Assembly (NCBI GenBank): GCA_040954595.2
Contig: CM082583.2
Location: forward strand, 62,001-126,000
From: Balanoglossus misakiensis
Taxonomy: Eukaryota > Hemichordata
Direction: 5' to 3'
Length of the DNA: 64,000 nucleotides
Shown: positions 20,454 to 33,460 of the stretch, piece after piece
Numbering within the stretch: the stretch's first letter is position 1
Layout of the letters: each line of letters begins with the position of its first letter
Program-made: the position numbers and the translations under genes
The notes under the pieces: model-generated
Database searches by the model: none
The model's input: the letters and a program-made list of their open reading frames with translations, nothing else
Told to the model about the DNA's origin: nothing

Positions 20454-20576
20454 CTACGGCACAGATGGCCCCAGTCCAACACTACTGGCAGTAACAGGTG
20501 TAGTCAGTATAAGAATTTGGTGTTTGGGAACAATAGCCTCCATTTTGACACGGATTCTGATCACATGGGTTAATGA
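20454..20576 (-). pseudogene. E7 EGF-like exon, unit 2, in-frame TAG
   Basis: Undivided E7, 123 bp, acceptor CTGATAG, donor GTGTGT (phase 1). NPCDQNPCQNGGYC reads well. The fourth cysteine is Tyr and TAG interrupts the CYCQ-CWTGAIC segment. Confidence 0.83.
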
Positions 20577-21140
20577 CTATCAGAAAAAAAATAGTTTAAA
20601 AAACATGAAATGCAGATGGCTACACCTCAACCAAAGATGATTCCTGCACCACAACAAAATCCTTTGACACAAGCATTATACTGGAACCATACCCAGAACA
20701 CGCATTAAGTATATGATGAAGGGACAATGTCTCTATTTTGGGTAATACAGTAAAACCTGTCTTTATGGACACCTCTCTAATCAGAACACCTAGTAAGATT
20801 GATTTTTCAAGCCAAATAGTAAGGATAATTAAGGACGTCTCTTTTACTTAATACTCAGATGTGTGCACCACCTTAGGAGAGATTACCTCATATGCACAAT
20901 TATCTCTACAGACACTAGTCTTCAAGAGGCAACTCTTGTATATTTGAGTGATGAAAACATCCAGCTTCGTACACTTCCTCACAAGTTCGTGCCTATCCTA
21001 AATTGCACGGACATACAAATGAAATTTCTGTTTTCTTTTCTCTTGTGGAAATTTTAGAAATGAGAAGTTACCACACAATTCAATTGCCATGAAGAGAAAG
21101 TGCCCAAAAGATTGTCATTTACGGTACGTCAGAAACTTAC

Positions 21141-21263
21141 ATATTTCACAACGGTTACCCTCATAGCAACCAGTACAGGCACAGGTATATGCCGTGCAGG
21201 AGTTGGCCACTGCATTACATACAGCCCCGTTGAGACAGCTGTTTCGCTGGCATGGATCTTGGA
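21141..21263 (-). CDS. E6 EGF-like exon, unit 2
   Basis: Intact; same sequence and splice sites as 4178-4300. Confidence 0.85.
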
Positions 21264-21655
21264 CTGCAATAAAAAGTGCAACCTAATGTTATCTCAGCAA
21301 TATTTACTTTCAAAATCTGTTTGATAAAAACATCATCATTACCATTACTGTAAATACTGAACGGAACTTCACTTCCAAAAACAACTTGCTCATTCTGGGA
21401 CGCACTTGTGGGGCTATGAAAATCTCTGTATATGTATCTTGTGTAGGGAAAATTTTCATGAACGATCAACATTTTTTTCTTCAAATAAACATGTTTTCTT
21501 TCAGTTGTACATCATTTTTTAGGTGAACGATTCCCAAGGCCCAAGGTGTGATGCTGAAGATGAAAATATAAAGTATGACCAACAGACAATGTATTGAGAC
21601 ATGATTGTAAATGTTAGTTCCTGCATGACAAAATGTTTGTTTTAATGAGTTTTAC

Positions 21656-21772
21656 ACTGGCTGCAGTGTGTGCCGGTGAAACATCCTGGACAAGTACACT
21701 CATAAGTTGTACACGACAGCCGAGTACACTGCCCATTGTTCAGGCATGGACTTGGCCTACATGGAGTTTGTT
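21656..21772 (-). CDS. E5 EGF-like exon, unit 2
   Basis: Intact; same as 4630-4746. Confidence 0.83.
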
Positions 21773-22087
21773 CTGTTTCAATGGAATGAAAATAAATAAA
21801 TAGTAGTGACATAAGTTTTTAGGGTATGACCATTTCCTTAATTCCTACAGCTGTGGTTCTATCGGGTTCTCCTATAACTAAGCCTCCTTAATGTATAACT
21901 GAACAATAAGAATTACTTATTATACTTTTGGGAGTTTAGGACTTAGTAATTGCAAAAAAGACTCAATTCCTGAAAGTGCCTATTTGGTTTGTCACATCCT
22001 AAATATACAGGTAATTTCATAGCTGCCAGCTATGACAAATATACCGGTATGAGGGGGGAAAAACAGTTCCTCGTCTGATAAATTTAC

Positions 22088-22210
22088 CTTGGTCACAGGT
22101 GATTCCAATGATACAGCCTTGACAGCGACAGGTAAACGCACTGCACGATCCACTGATTGGCTCACAGATACCGTTGTTCATGCACGGATTGGGAGAACAT
22201 TGATCGAGTC
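22088..22210 (-). CDS. E4 EGF-like exon, unit 2
   Basis: Intact; CIIGITC variant shared with units 3 and 4. Confidence 0.86.
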
Positions 22211-22688
22211 CTGGGGGTTGCATGTAAATCAACCAACAATTGCACATTAACATCACAAGTCATTTCACTATTTTTTCATTCCAAACTTAAAAGATTGCTT
22301 GTAACTTGCTGAACAAATATTCATATGGACAGACTATTCTAGCTTGGAACAGGCAAAATCAAGGGTGCCCTGACGCCCAACTTTTAAGAGCAGTTCATTT
22401 ACTGAAACTGCCAGCACCCAATATTATCCCACATGTAATCAATATGTGGAAATCAAATACATCTGTAACAGTTTTAATTTACCATGTGGGTATTTGCATG
22501 GAGGGCCATGGTATTTGTTACCTACTGATAAAATACCTTTCAAAACAATATCCTCATTTCTTCAGAAGTTTGGCAACAAGACCAATAAAGTTTCACATCA
22601 AAATTTACAATGTATAAATAAGCTTAAAAGATCTACGGAATGAAGATGGCTTGTTTGTTTGCAGGGTGTCTTGAAAGTATATACTCAC

Positions 22689-23696
22689 TTGTTTGACCAT
22701 GGACCCTAGAGAAAGAAGGACGCGCAACTCCATTTTTTTCTTGAAATGATGTTCTTTTGCATACATTATTTCCAGATAAATCCCAATAATCCAATTTGCA
22801 ATAAACTGTGTATAAACTAACGCAAAGTCTCGTGTTTTGTGTGAAGTTATCACAACACCTCAGAACATCTCGCAGAAGACGAGAAAACTGCAACGTGGTT
22901 GAACGCAGCGATTATTTATGGAACACATCTGGACAAGTTAAACAGGAATTTGAATCTGAGTCTGACAGCGTCCAAAACAAGCATCTTTTGTCTAACAGTC
23001 CGGGTATTTCACAAGGCTGTGAGCTAACCGTACCGAGGGTTGCCTGGCAGCCATAGCGCACACATGATAATCCACCCAGTTTGTTTACAAATTGTTTTCG
23101 TGAAATCTGTTTTATTGTTCACGCACTGCGAAATAAAATGCCCCTAAACCACAATTTTTATTTCAATGCTTCACGCAAACATAACATTATTACGAAAAGT
23201 GTCAGCGTTACTAAGAAATATGAGTGCCCAGTCGGACATGCAAAAAACATGGATGATTTGTTTACAATTTTTAAATGAAGCTTGTGGCACTAGAAATGAC
23301 CGTTCAACCGACAGACGAACACCAAACCATAATAATTAGCACAGACATCGTAATACTTTTAGAATTTTAGAAAAAAACGCAGTGGCTGCTGAAATGCAGT
23401 AGTGCCAGTTTGGTGGCAAGTTTTCGTATCACTGGTGGGGTCGACACGTGCCGAAGTAAGGAAGTCATTGTCCGACTGTCCTGGGTGTTAATTATATACA
23501 AAAAAACATCATCATACAGATAATCCCCAAACCCTTTGATCTTTGCCGCAGTTGCTCGCCCTTCTTTCTCTAGGGTCTATGGTTTGACAGATGTCACCTG
23601 TGTAAGAGTTCACACACTGGCATGAATAGAAATTGCACGATGTTTGCTGGCAAAATCCACCATTCATACATGGGTTGGGATCACAGGGGTTTTGCA
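22689..23696 (-). pseudogene. E3 EGF-like exon, unit 2, split by transposon
   Basis: 5-prime part 23582-23696; donor bases at 22689-22690 beyond the element. Keeps CQC (lost in unit 1); the seventh cysteine is Ser. Confidence 0.85.
22698..23581. mobile_element. 885-bp-type TIR element inside E3, unit 2
   Basis: 884 bp here, with the same GTTTGAC duplication (22691-22697 and 23582-23588). Confidence 0.82.
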
Positions 23697-24228
23697 CTGG
23701 AAATTAAGAAAGGACGCCATTTTATTCCTTGCTACTCATTCTACAGTACAGATATGGCAAAAACCTTGCAGAATTATGGCAAGGGTGTGTGGAGTGATTG
23801 TGCCTACAACTTATATTAGGCTGGTATCAAGTTGTTCACACCTCCATAGATCACGTGGCAGTGACTGTGAGGCAAGGGCTTCCCTTCATGAAATCAAAGA
23901 CCTGTGTACTGGAGGAGGGTTCCTTGCAAATGCTTGACTTGACTTCAAGCACACCTGTAGACTCATATGTAAATTTACACTATCTGGCCTGGAGTGAGAA
24001 TTTCCATAGTGGATGTGTGTTGACAAAAGGCAGTAAAATTGGCCAGTCGCGCATAATGTTTCTTGAACCAAGACAATCAAGACATTATGCGCCACGAAAG
24101 TGATTTTGATTGGAAAGAGTGTAATCTTGCATTCGATGTCAAGAACTCTCCAAGCTCTGCTGTGGTGATGGCTACACCTATGCTCAGGAAACATGCAGTA
24201 TTTGAATGAGACTGCGCTGTATACTTAC

Positions 24229-24351
24229 ATATCTCACACCTATCACCTTTGTAGCAACCAGTACATATGCAGGTGAGATCAAAGCAGGAATTTCGAGCCG
24301 GTTGACAGAAGCCACCATTCTGGCACGGATTTGGTTGACACTGGTTGAGTC
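24229..24351 (-). CDS. E2 EGF-like exon, unit 2
   Basis: Intact; CQNGGFC form, eight cysteines, GTAAGT donor. Confidence 0.87.
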
Positions 24352-24622
24352 CTGCAAGGAAAAGGGTCAAATTTTCCATGATCATCAGGGGTGAGTTTCC
24401 TTCAAAAATTGTGATGTGACAAACCGACAAATTAGCATATTAGCATAATCAGAATAAATAAAAAAAATGCACAGGTAGTTTAAAAGAACAAAAACTTTCG
24501 AAACGGAATAGAGCTAAGCTGCTATCCCTTTCTATTTTTGTGTTTGTACAACATCAGTGAAGTTTAAATCATAATAAAAAAATGATAATTATCATTATTA
24601 ACTGCTACAGATTCAAACTTAC

Positions 24623-24736
24623 TTGTCTCACAACTGGTTCCCTAGTAACACTCTGTGCACATGCAAATTGTGGCAGTACAAGAATTTACCTGTTGTTGGC
24701 AGGTACCTCCATTGAGACAAGGACTTCATAAGTTGT
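24623..24736 (-). pseudogene. E1 EGF-like exon, unit 2, two stops
   Basis: Same TGA and TAG as unit 1 with both splice sites kept. Confidence 0.85.
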
Positions 24737-24775
24737 CTGAAAACACCAGTTTGCCCAATTTTCACTAATGTATAG

Positions 24776-25441
24776 GAATACATGAGAAGTCGGCCAGATT
24801 AGAAGTCGGCCAGTTCGCGCGCATGAGAAGTCGGCCAGTATGAGAAGTCGGCCAGTTGTTGAACTTGTACCCGAATAGTGCAGTAATGACCCAGATTACT
24901 TATAACAACACTTAATAAAATATAATTGCACTAAATATTTTCATTTGGACGGATTTCCCAAATTCTTGACAACACAATGGCGTCATTTCAAATAATGGCG
25001 TCTGGCATCCGTACCAGTTCCCCAGCCCCGTATCCGCGTAAGGAGCTTAGGTTGTTCGCCAAATTCCTGTGACATTTCTGATTAAAGGGAGTTGTTTCAA
25101 AGCCTACTAAAATACATAGAAGATGTATGTGTATATTCATACTTTCTGAGACAACACCAAACAAACAAACCAACAAACGTGACAAGGAACAGACTACTGG
25201 CGCAGCTCAAGAAGTGCAGGTGACTGATGTTGACGTACCCCGGTGACGTACATGAAAAGTGAACAGACAGTTTTAAAATTCATCGGCTATTTGTACAAAT
25301 ATCTCAGCTCCTGTACATCAAGGAAACATTTCGTAGTGAAACAGTTATATATAACACAAAGTACCAGGGTTCTCTCCCACAGGCCGACTTCTCGTACTGG
25401 CCGAGACCGACTTCTCATACTGGTTGACTTCTCAGGACACC
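24776..25441. mobile_element. 666-bp element with iterated ends, unit 2
   Basis: Bordered by ATGTATAG at 24768-24775 and 25442-25449. Confidence 0.72.
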
Positions 25442-25552
25442 ATGTATAGCTAGCTGTTGAACTCAAAAAATATGTAAAACTACAAGTGATGTAAACAACT
25501 TGTGGAACCATGTTCAAATCGAGACAAGAAGAAAAGGGATTTCAAGACTTAC

Positions 25553-25649
25553 CTCCTTCAGCACTTTACTGCCCTGTAGCGCACTGTGTGACACTTGTAG
25601 TTGTGCATTCATAACCAGAAGGACGTGGCCGAACCTAGCGAGTATGAAC
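25553..25649 (-). pseudogene. G5 GCC2/GCC3-like exon, unit 2
   Basis: Same TAA after ATGQ as in unit 1. Confidence 0.63.
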
Positions 25650-25885
25650 CTATCACAGAAAAAATTCAAAGAACGATTTTTACCACCATGGTTTGGTCCA
25701 ACGATCCCTTATTAGAGAGATGTCCGTAATCACAGGTTTTACTGTACAATACCTCTTCAGTGGAATCATTGTGTTTTTCAAAGTGCATCACAATATCAAC
25801 TCCAATAAGCATAACAGTTTAATTTTCTGTGTATGCCATGCTATAACACAGGGAAGTCACAAGAGTGATTTGCAGCCCAACTTAC

Positions 25886-26083
25886 CAGTAACTGTTGAAC
25901 AATCCACTACGGGTGACATGGTTGGACACTTGGATCCCGCTGGACAAGGCGTGCATGTGCCGTCGCCTTCCATAGCATATTCACCATTGCCACAGTCGAG
26001 CGGATCTTACATTGGATCTGAACACGATTGTCCAGCAGGGCACAGAAGACAGGATGTGCGTGCAGGCTCCTCACTTATTTCAT
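25886..26083 (-). pseudogene. G4 GCC2/GCC3-like exon, unit 2, in-frame TAA
   Basis: Same TAA; two replacements against unit 1 (CPAGQSC for CPAGKSC, CPAG for CPVG), shared with units 3 and 4. Confidence 0.8.
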
Positions 26084-26462
26084 CTGATTAAAGAAAATGA
26101 GGTTTTTAGTGATGTATTTGTGATACAGTGTCATTTAAAATAACAAATTACTTGAGATGATTCACTTCATAATTCTGAGACAAGTATACAGGCATGTAGA
26201 AAATTCTTTGGAGGACATTAAACGTCATTTCTAATCAACCATTTTCTGAATATCATAAGACTCTGCGAGATCTCACATGGCTAACCGGGTCTCGCAAGAT
26301 CTCGCACTGAGTTGATAATCTGTTGTAAACACATACATACATACACACACACACATACCCCCAGTCGCACTGACTTGAAAATCTGTTGTAAACACATACA
26401 TGCAAACACACATACCCCTCAGTTTCATCACACAGCAAACTGAACAAGTACCACAATCTTAC

Positions 26463-26591
26463 CATTTGTACATCTGGTACAGTTTGTTGCACCAGCCAAT
26501 GACACGTAACCCTTGGTACACTTGAATTGCGATGCACTGGGATCTATGCAGGCGTAACCTTGCTCACAAATAGTACAATGTTCAGCACCAG
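26463..26591 (-). CDS. G3 GCC2/GCC3-like exon, unit 2
   Basis: Open; differs from unit 1 by a synonymous Gly codon shared with unit 4. Confidence 0.7.
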
Positions 26592-26850
26592 CTGATCTGT
26601 AAATCAAACAGAGAATTTACACACCAAGTTAACCTTTGAATACCACTGTAAAAATTTGGTGCAAATTTTAATTATTTTCATAAATAGAGGTCTATTCAAA
26701 TTTGGAAAAATTGTCATTTTTTCATTCATATATTATATCAGTAAATTTTAAATACAGAAATAGAAAATGATCCCATCCTATTTTTCAGTTAGTAAATTAC
26801 CTGACCTAATGTTTGATGTTGGAAATAAAGGTGGGTGGGTAGAAGTTTAC

Positions 26851-26981
26851 CTGTTATGCAAGAGGTACAGCGAGACATCCTTTGTCCAAGGCCGAACTGT
26901 AATAACCAGCCGAGCATAAAATCACAGTGTTACCATTTGGACATTGGTTACCAGCTGGGCAATCAGCACATGATGTTTGTG
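26851..26981 (-). pseudogene. G2 GCC2/GCC3-like exon, unit 2, frameshifted
   Basis: Same frame break; NGNTV in place of NGNSV of unit 1. Confidence 0.75.
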
Positions 26982-27406
26982 CTGAAAATAAACAGAGATT
27001 TATAGAATCTTATAGTCACAGTCATACCTTCAAAGACGTGGGATTCTCACGCGGGTTGGGGAGACAAAAATCCCTGGCAAAAGATTGAGGACAGGAAAAT
27101 GCCAATCCAGAGATATTGGTAACAGAAACTGTGTACAGTCAATGCCATACGGCAGTGTGCTGTTCTAACAACAGACAAGATCGTGACGATCATAGTCTGT
27201 GTCGGAGATTTGGAAAAGAGCAAATTTGGTGAAAAGACGGGACAAAACAAAAGTCTACTTATACGATGCACATGAAAACTGGATGAAAGCGAAGCAGTCC
27301 ACTATTTGAATGCATTGGATGTAAAATTGGCAGAATATTTGGACTGGACGTAATGTTTGTACGCACAGAATTACGTACATGCACATAAGATGATCGTCCG
27401 CCTTAA

Positions 27407-27912
27407 AGGCACGTAAGCTGCAACTGGATAAAAAAATTAAAGTTTTAAATAATCTCATATATGCTTTTAATTATGTCTATTAAATGATATTTCATGATAA
27501 TATATCAAGCTCAACACTTATTTATGACACAATGGCCAAAAATTAAAGAAAAAACGAAAATTCCTGCAATTTTAAAAAAAGTGCAATATTGCAATGAAAA
27601 ATGGAAATCTGATGTCTCAGTGGTGTACATTTACTTCCATGAGCTCAAGTGGATGAGATCATGTTTTGTTTATGAAGTTTCAAAACCGGAAATGCAACAT
27701 TTTCATTGTTTCTTGCATTTTCCCAGGGTGGCGGCCATAATCGCTTGCGGCAAAGCTTTATTATTTATCTGGTTAAAACTTGCATATGCACTCATATTTA
27801 GGGTTTATAATGCTTGTGTATAGTTCACTGCCTTCATCTGCATGGACTAATGGTAGTGCAGTTTTAAACAAAAATTATGAAAATTATCCCAAAAGTTACA
27901 GCTTACGTGCCT
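27407..27912. mobile_element. TTAA-flanked element, unit 2
   Basis: 506 bp; TTAA at 27403-27406 and 27913-27916; copy of 10436-10940. Confidence 0.85.
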
Positions 27913-27961
27913 TTAAGTGAAAGATTACACAGTAATGCCCAAACTTTAAGTGCTGACTCAC

Positions 27962-28194
27962 CATCTATATTAGTGTAGTATCCATCTTCACACACCTCTG
28001 GCTCCGACATACCATCATATTGGCACTTATACCCGGGGCAGGACAAGGCGTACAGTCTATACTTCCATTGTTGGCAAAATATCCCAGTCCGCATTGTGTT
28101 GGTGATGAGAGGCTGGCTGTTCCACACATGAAACCCCTGGACACAGCGTGCATGCTTCCGAACATGCTGAACTTTAACTTCCAGCTGCGCAGTC
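27962..28194 (-). pseudogene. G1 GCC2/GCC3-like exon, unit 2
   Basis: Same stop and two frame breaks as unit 1. Confidence 0.75.
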
Positions 28195-28258
28195 CTGTAG
28201 GAGTGAAGACGTCAACTATTAAGGAGGTTTAGGAGCCCTCTAGCCAGCAAACTTCATC

Positions 28259-28660
28259 AAGGATGTACGTGCAGAACATAAACCGGAAACACTGCGTGTC
28301 CGGTCTTTTTCCCATAGGATTACATTGATAATCGCCAGAAAACAAACTTCTACTATTGTCATTTTCACGAAATTTTACACATAGCTCAGTCCAGCAAATA
28401 TAAATTCATTGGTCAAATAAAATATAGGGGTCACCGCGCTCTTTTTTGAGATAAATTGCATTAAGAATTTTGGCCATAGACAAACAAACCATTGGTGAAA
28501 AATGCTGAGTCAGCAGATTTCTTCTATTATCGACCAATTTCATGGCTCTGTATTTCAAAAACAAGCGCGGTGACCCCTATATTTTATTACGGATTTTCAT
28601 TATACATACAAAAGAGAATAAAAAAATCCACAATTAAAAAAAATGACAATACTTTCCATT
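28259..28660. mobile_element. Foldback-like element, unit 2, right end deleted
   Basis: Inner 25-bp arms (28416-28440 and 28564-28588) pair perfectly. About 22 bp at the right terminus, including ACGTACATCCTT, is missing. Confidence 0.55.
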
Positions 28661-29120
28661 ATGTTACTTAGGTAGTGGAGCACCAAAACCCAAATTTTCA
28701 TATCGATTGTGTATTTTGTGATAAAAGCACCAAACTTGGCTCAGATGTGTGTTAATGTGTACTGAACAAATTCAGATAGCGAGTCACTAAATATCTGTTG
28801 AAGAGTTTCCATGGCAACCAATTTTTTTTCAAAATGGCCGCAAATACAGATAATCACACCTGTTAAACATCAAAATAAATTCAGATTACAATATTTGAAA
28901 CAAGAAACTACGGAAAGAATGGTTTGCAATAGAACTATGGTTATTAAACTACAAATGTACTTATAAGGGTAACTAAGGGATCAAAATACAGGTGCCTGGT
29001 ACTCGCATTAGTATAGGTGCTCCCCCTAGTTAAACATTACGGCTAGTTGCGATATTTAACTTGAAGTACGTAAATTACACACACACGAATCGCAACAGTT
29101 AGCGAGTCACTAAATATCTA

Positions 29121-29900
29121 TTGAAGAGTGACTATGCAGTATTCAAGATCCACCCTTTCCACAATACGTGTGAACTTCTACTCTCTACATGGAATGTCCG
29201 CTCAGCTAGATGCAAATCATTAGACATTGCAGACTACATCACAGATAAAGAAATTGATATTCTTGTACTCACTGAAACATGGTTGAAGGAATCTGGTGAC
29301 GAACACGTAATGGCTGAATGTACACCACCAGGCTATGCTGTCAAACATCTACCTGGGGTTGGCAAGATCGGTGGAGGCTTAGCTTAAATTCATAAGCTAG
29401 CACTAAAATAAACAGCTTGGAAGCCTATTCTCTCTGTTAAATCTTTTGAGGCAGCGGAAGCAACTATTCTTCACCAGAAACTTTCCATGAAAATAATTCT
29501 TGTCTACCGTCCACCACCATCAGTTAATAATAAATTCACCGCACCACAGTTCATGGAAGAGTTCAGTACAACACTTGAGAAGTATGTCACCTGCTCAAGT
29601 AATCTCTTCATCGTAGGAGATTTCAATATTCACCTAGAAGATGATAAGAATCCAGTAACACAGAAATTCAATGGAATCATCAGCGCCTGTAATCTGAAAC
29701 AATGGGTCCAACAACCAACACACAGAAAGGGTCATACTCTTGATCTCATCTTATCTAACTCTGCGTCTAACATCAAGAGTGTCTCTGTAGACTGCTTGGA
29801 ACTCTCTGATCACAATTCTGTCAATGCAAAACTTGCTCTTCCGAAACCAACACACAGTAGACGTCAAATATCTTATCGTCATATCTGCCATTTCAATTGA
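29121..29900 (+). pseudogene. LINE endonuclease domain, unit 2
   Basis: Copy of 12182-12961 with the same two internal TAA codons; the LSDHNP block reads LSDHNS. Confidence 0.88.
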
Positions 29901-29938
29901 TAGTTTCAGCCATGATCTCGACAAAATACATCAAATGT

Positions 29939-31325
29939 CCTAGCCTCCAAATGACCTCTCCTCAGCCATATCAGCTTATAACCAACCCGTCAGTCTCCAT
30001 CTAAAACACGTGTACTTGATCTCATCCCTACAGCACTTGATAAGCAATGTCTTGGTAATCTGCTCACTATCATAGCCACAATTATCAATTTGTCACTCAA
30101 AACTGGAACTGTTCCTGAATAACTTAAAATAGCAGTCATCACACCAATATACTCAAGAAACCTTCGCTCGACAAAAACATTTTCAAGAACTATAGACCAG
30201 TTTCAAACCTAACCTTCCTGTCAAAAGTAATCGGGAAGATTGTAGCACAGCAACTGACATCATATTTGACTACCAACTCACTACAAGAACCACTGCAGTC
30301 AGCGTACCGAAAGGATCACAGTACCGAAACAGCACTTACTAAAGTCAACAACGATATTTGTATGGCACTGGATGCCGGTAAATGTGTACTCATGGTTCTC
30401 CTCGATCTCTCCTCTGTGTTTGATACCATAGATCACGACACAATCATCTCAAGGTTATCAAAACTGGGCATCACCAACATCGCACTACAATGGTTCTCAT
30501 CATATCTTAAGAACAGACAGCAGTTTGTATGGCCCAATGTCAGAACCTCAATATCTACAATATGGAGTACCACACGGTTCAGTGCTTGGCCCACTTTTGT
30601 TCTGCAGCTACATCCAACCACTTGCTCAACTTATTTGTCACCACAACATCAATTTTCACCAATATGCCGATGACAACCAATTATACCAATATTTCTTCCA
30701 GTTAGACACCATAAGTACATTAGACAAGATGGAAAGGGCAGTTCACGAAATAAAAACCTGGATGACACATAATAAACTTCAACTAAATGTTGGCAAACCC
30801 GAGGTACTCCTGATAAGGTCTCAGTTCAACCGCTCGCCTCGTCCCATAAACCACATGAGCATTGGATCATGTTGTGTTCAAATTGTGAATTCTGCACGGA
30901 ATATAGGTGTGACATTCGACGACAATTACACTTTCAATAAGCACATTAATGCAATTTGCAAGTCAATTTTCTTCCATCTGCGTCAAATCAGCCACATTCG
31001 CCGTTACCTCACTAAGGAAGTTTGCCAGATGCTGGTTCATGCTCTAATCACATCAAAACTGGACTACTGCAATGCAATACTCTGTGGTTTACCATCATCA
31101 TGCATTCAACCGCTACAGCATGCCCTGAATTCTGCAGCCACCATGGCCTCCTTCACAAAAACCTCACCAGACCCCATAATGCCTCCATCTCTTACACCAC
31201 ACCTTATACCCACCACAAATCCTAGCCATCACCCAACCTATCATAGCCCAAACAATCCAAACCCAATCAAAATTGACCCTAGCCCCACTTATCAAGCCAT
31301 CAATGCTCAACGGCAACCCAAATAA
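29939..31325 (+). pseudogene. LINE reverse transcriptase, unit 2, frameshifted
   Basis: Same two-frame split as unit 1: motif A in 30266-30673; motifs B and C in 30525-31325. Confidence 0.88.
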
Positions 31326-31657
31326 CACTTAACTTAAAGATTGGCATAAATCCAAACTCATACCACAGCGACCCCAAATATACAACACAAAGACTCAATC
31401 ACGAACCAATACCTACCATTTGTAGCAAATACACGACCAAAGATTTGATCCCATCTATCATCCATATATCATCAGAAAGTTGGGACGATGAGCAATGGGG
31501 CAGAGACTGATCATCAAAAATTTGAGACAGGGAATTCCAACAAATGAGATCATTAAGTTAAATATGCAAAGCAAATCAGAAAAGAGAATCAGAAGATTTT
31601 CTCCGAAGGACACCTTGCAAATTCATGATTGGAAAGACACTGCAGTCACATGTTTAT

Positions 31658-31828
31658 TGTAGTGTCCAAACACTAGTGAGCATCTATACTTTATACATTC
31701 TGTAAAATGACGTAATGCAACATTCGGGTCATTATGAATAAAGTGCGTGAATGAGGCTAGGCACTCTCACTCTTACATGCCGGACTTGGTGTCTCATGTT
31801 GTCATTATTGCCCACCCACGATTCTATA
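31658..31828 (+). repeat. Putative Gypsy LTR fragment, unit 2
   Basis: Copy of 14719-14889 followed by TGGCGACGAGGACGG. Confidence 0.5.
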
Positions 31829-31850
31829 TTTGGCGACGAGGACGGAGAAC

Positions 31851-32951
31851 ATGGAGAATCAGCTAGCCGTCAATGCCGAGTTTTCCTGTTCATTCAGTCT
31901 CGACAACCACCAGTACGAGATGGAAAAAGTACATGGTTAGAGTAGAAAACGCATTTGTCGCATTCAACATTACAGATGACAAGCGACAACGTGCACTGCT
32001 ATTGCACTGGGCAGGTGAGGAAGTTTCCGACTTCTTTGATACTCTACCAGATACAGGAACTAGCTGTGAAACAGCCAAATTAAAGCTTTCGTCATACTTC
32101 TCACCCAAACGGAACATTGAATACGAACGATTTATCTTCAGAGACACCATACAAAACAACGGCGAATCGATTGATGCCTATCACACTTGTTTGCAACGCC
32201 TAGCAGAAACATATGTGACTTCACCAATAAGGATCAAGAGGTCAAATCACAAATCATACGAGGATTCACATCAGCCCGTCTCAGACGTCGTGCTCTTCGG
32301 GAGGAGACGACACTAGAGAATCTACTGAGTACAGCCTGTTCATTTGAGGTATCAGAGGTTCAGGCTAGTGGGATTGAGGAGAAAACCCAAAATTATGGTG
32401 CAGATACGGCATCTGTGAATGCGGTCAGAAAACAGCGCCACCAACGCCCGAAACCAAATAAACAAAAGAGAGCTCATCAGCAGCCAGCGAAAGGACCGTC
32501 CACTTGTTATTATTGTGGTGGCACCTATCCACATGACTCAGTATGTCCAGCTAAAGGCAAGTCATGCAGGAAGTGTGGCAAACCTAACTATTTTGCCAAA
32601 TGCTACCGATCAAAAGGCAAGGCAAATAGGGTAGACAAGGATGAAACTGTCAAAGCTGTGCATAAAGTGGAAGACAGCTCGGGAGATGAATACTGCTTCA
32701 CTGTACAACAATCAAATGGCAGGAGGCCTCAAGTAACAGTGCAGATAGAACAAACAGCAGTTGCCTCACTGATCGACCCTGGTTCTACAATAAACATGAT
32801 GAGTGTAAACACATACAACAACCTAAAGAACAAACCCATGTGGCAAACAGAAAGCCCGTTTTACCACTGTCAGCAGTGCATTATTGAGTATTTTAGCATC
32901 GCTGGATTTAGCTCTCGTCCAATCAGAATTGCGGACGGTAGCATGATATAA
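31851..32951 (+). pseudogene. Ty3/Gypsy gag and protease start, unit 2
   Basis: Best-preserved gag copy: the stretch 32187-32951 is open and runs from the end of the capsid-like part through both CCHC-type knuckles to the protease-like start. It is still cut off upstream by a frame break around 32210, and a TAG ends the initial ATG frame. Confidence 0.85.
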
Positions 32952-33344
32952 TATAATTGAGAATAAATCTCGCGACAAGTGTACAGTTTGACAATGTACA
33001 CAGATAATCCGTTTCAACAATGTTTCCTTTGTAGTGTGAATAAAACTGCACACTTTGCAAGTTTTCAACTTCAAAACACTATGGCTATTACAGAGACAAA
33101 GCTGCTAATATACAGTGTATACCTGTCATTTTTGTTTGTGGTGAGATTTTCATTGGCACAGTCGCACAGAGCTCACACAAGAGGAAATTACACTTTCTGT
33201 TGAATTCACTGCATCCTGCTAACTTTAAGTCATATATCCAGTGAAACATTAAGTTATAGAATTTTCCATCGCAGTATTCTGTTTTATATACATGTATAGC
33301 AGTCCCACACATATTGATTAATTTGACAAAAGAAACTGACTGAC

Positions 33345-33460
33345 AATTTTCACAGCGCTCCCAGTATAGCATCCTTGGCAGGTGCACGTCAATGCCCCAC
33401 ACGAGGTTAGGGTTGGCAAGTGCTGCCATTTTGACATGGGTTGTTAGCACTGATCAATTC
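33345..33460 (-). pseudogene. E12 fossil EGF exon, unit 2
   Basis: Same stop and indels as 16406-16521. Confidence 0.75.
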
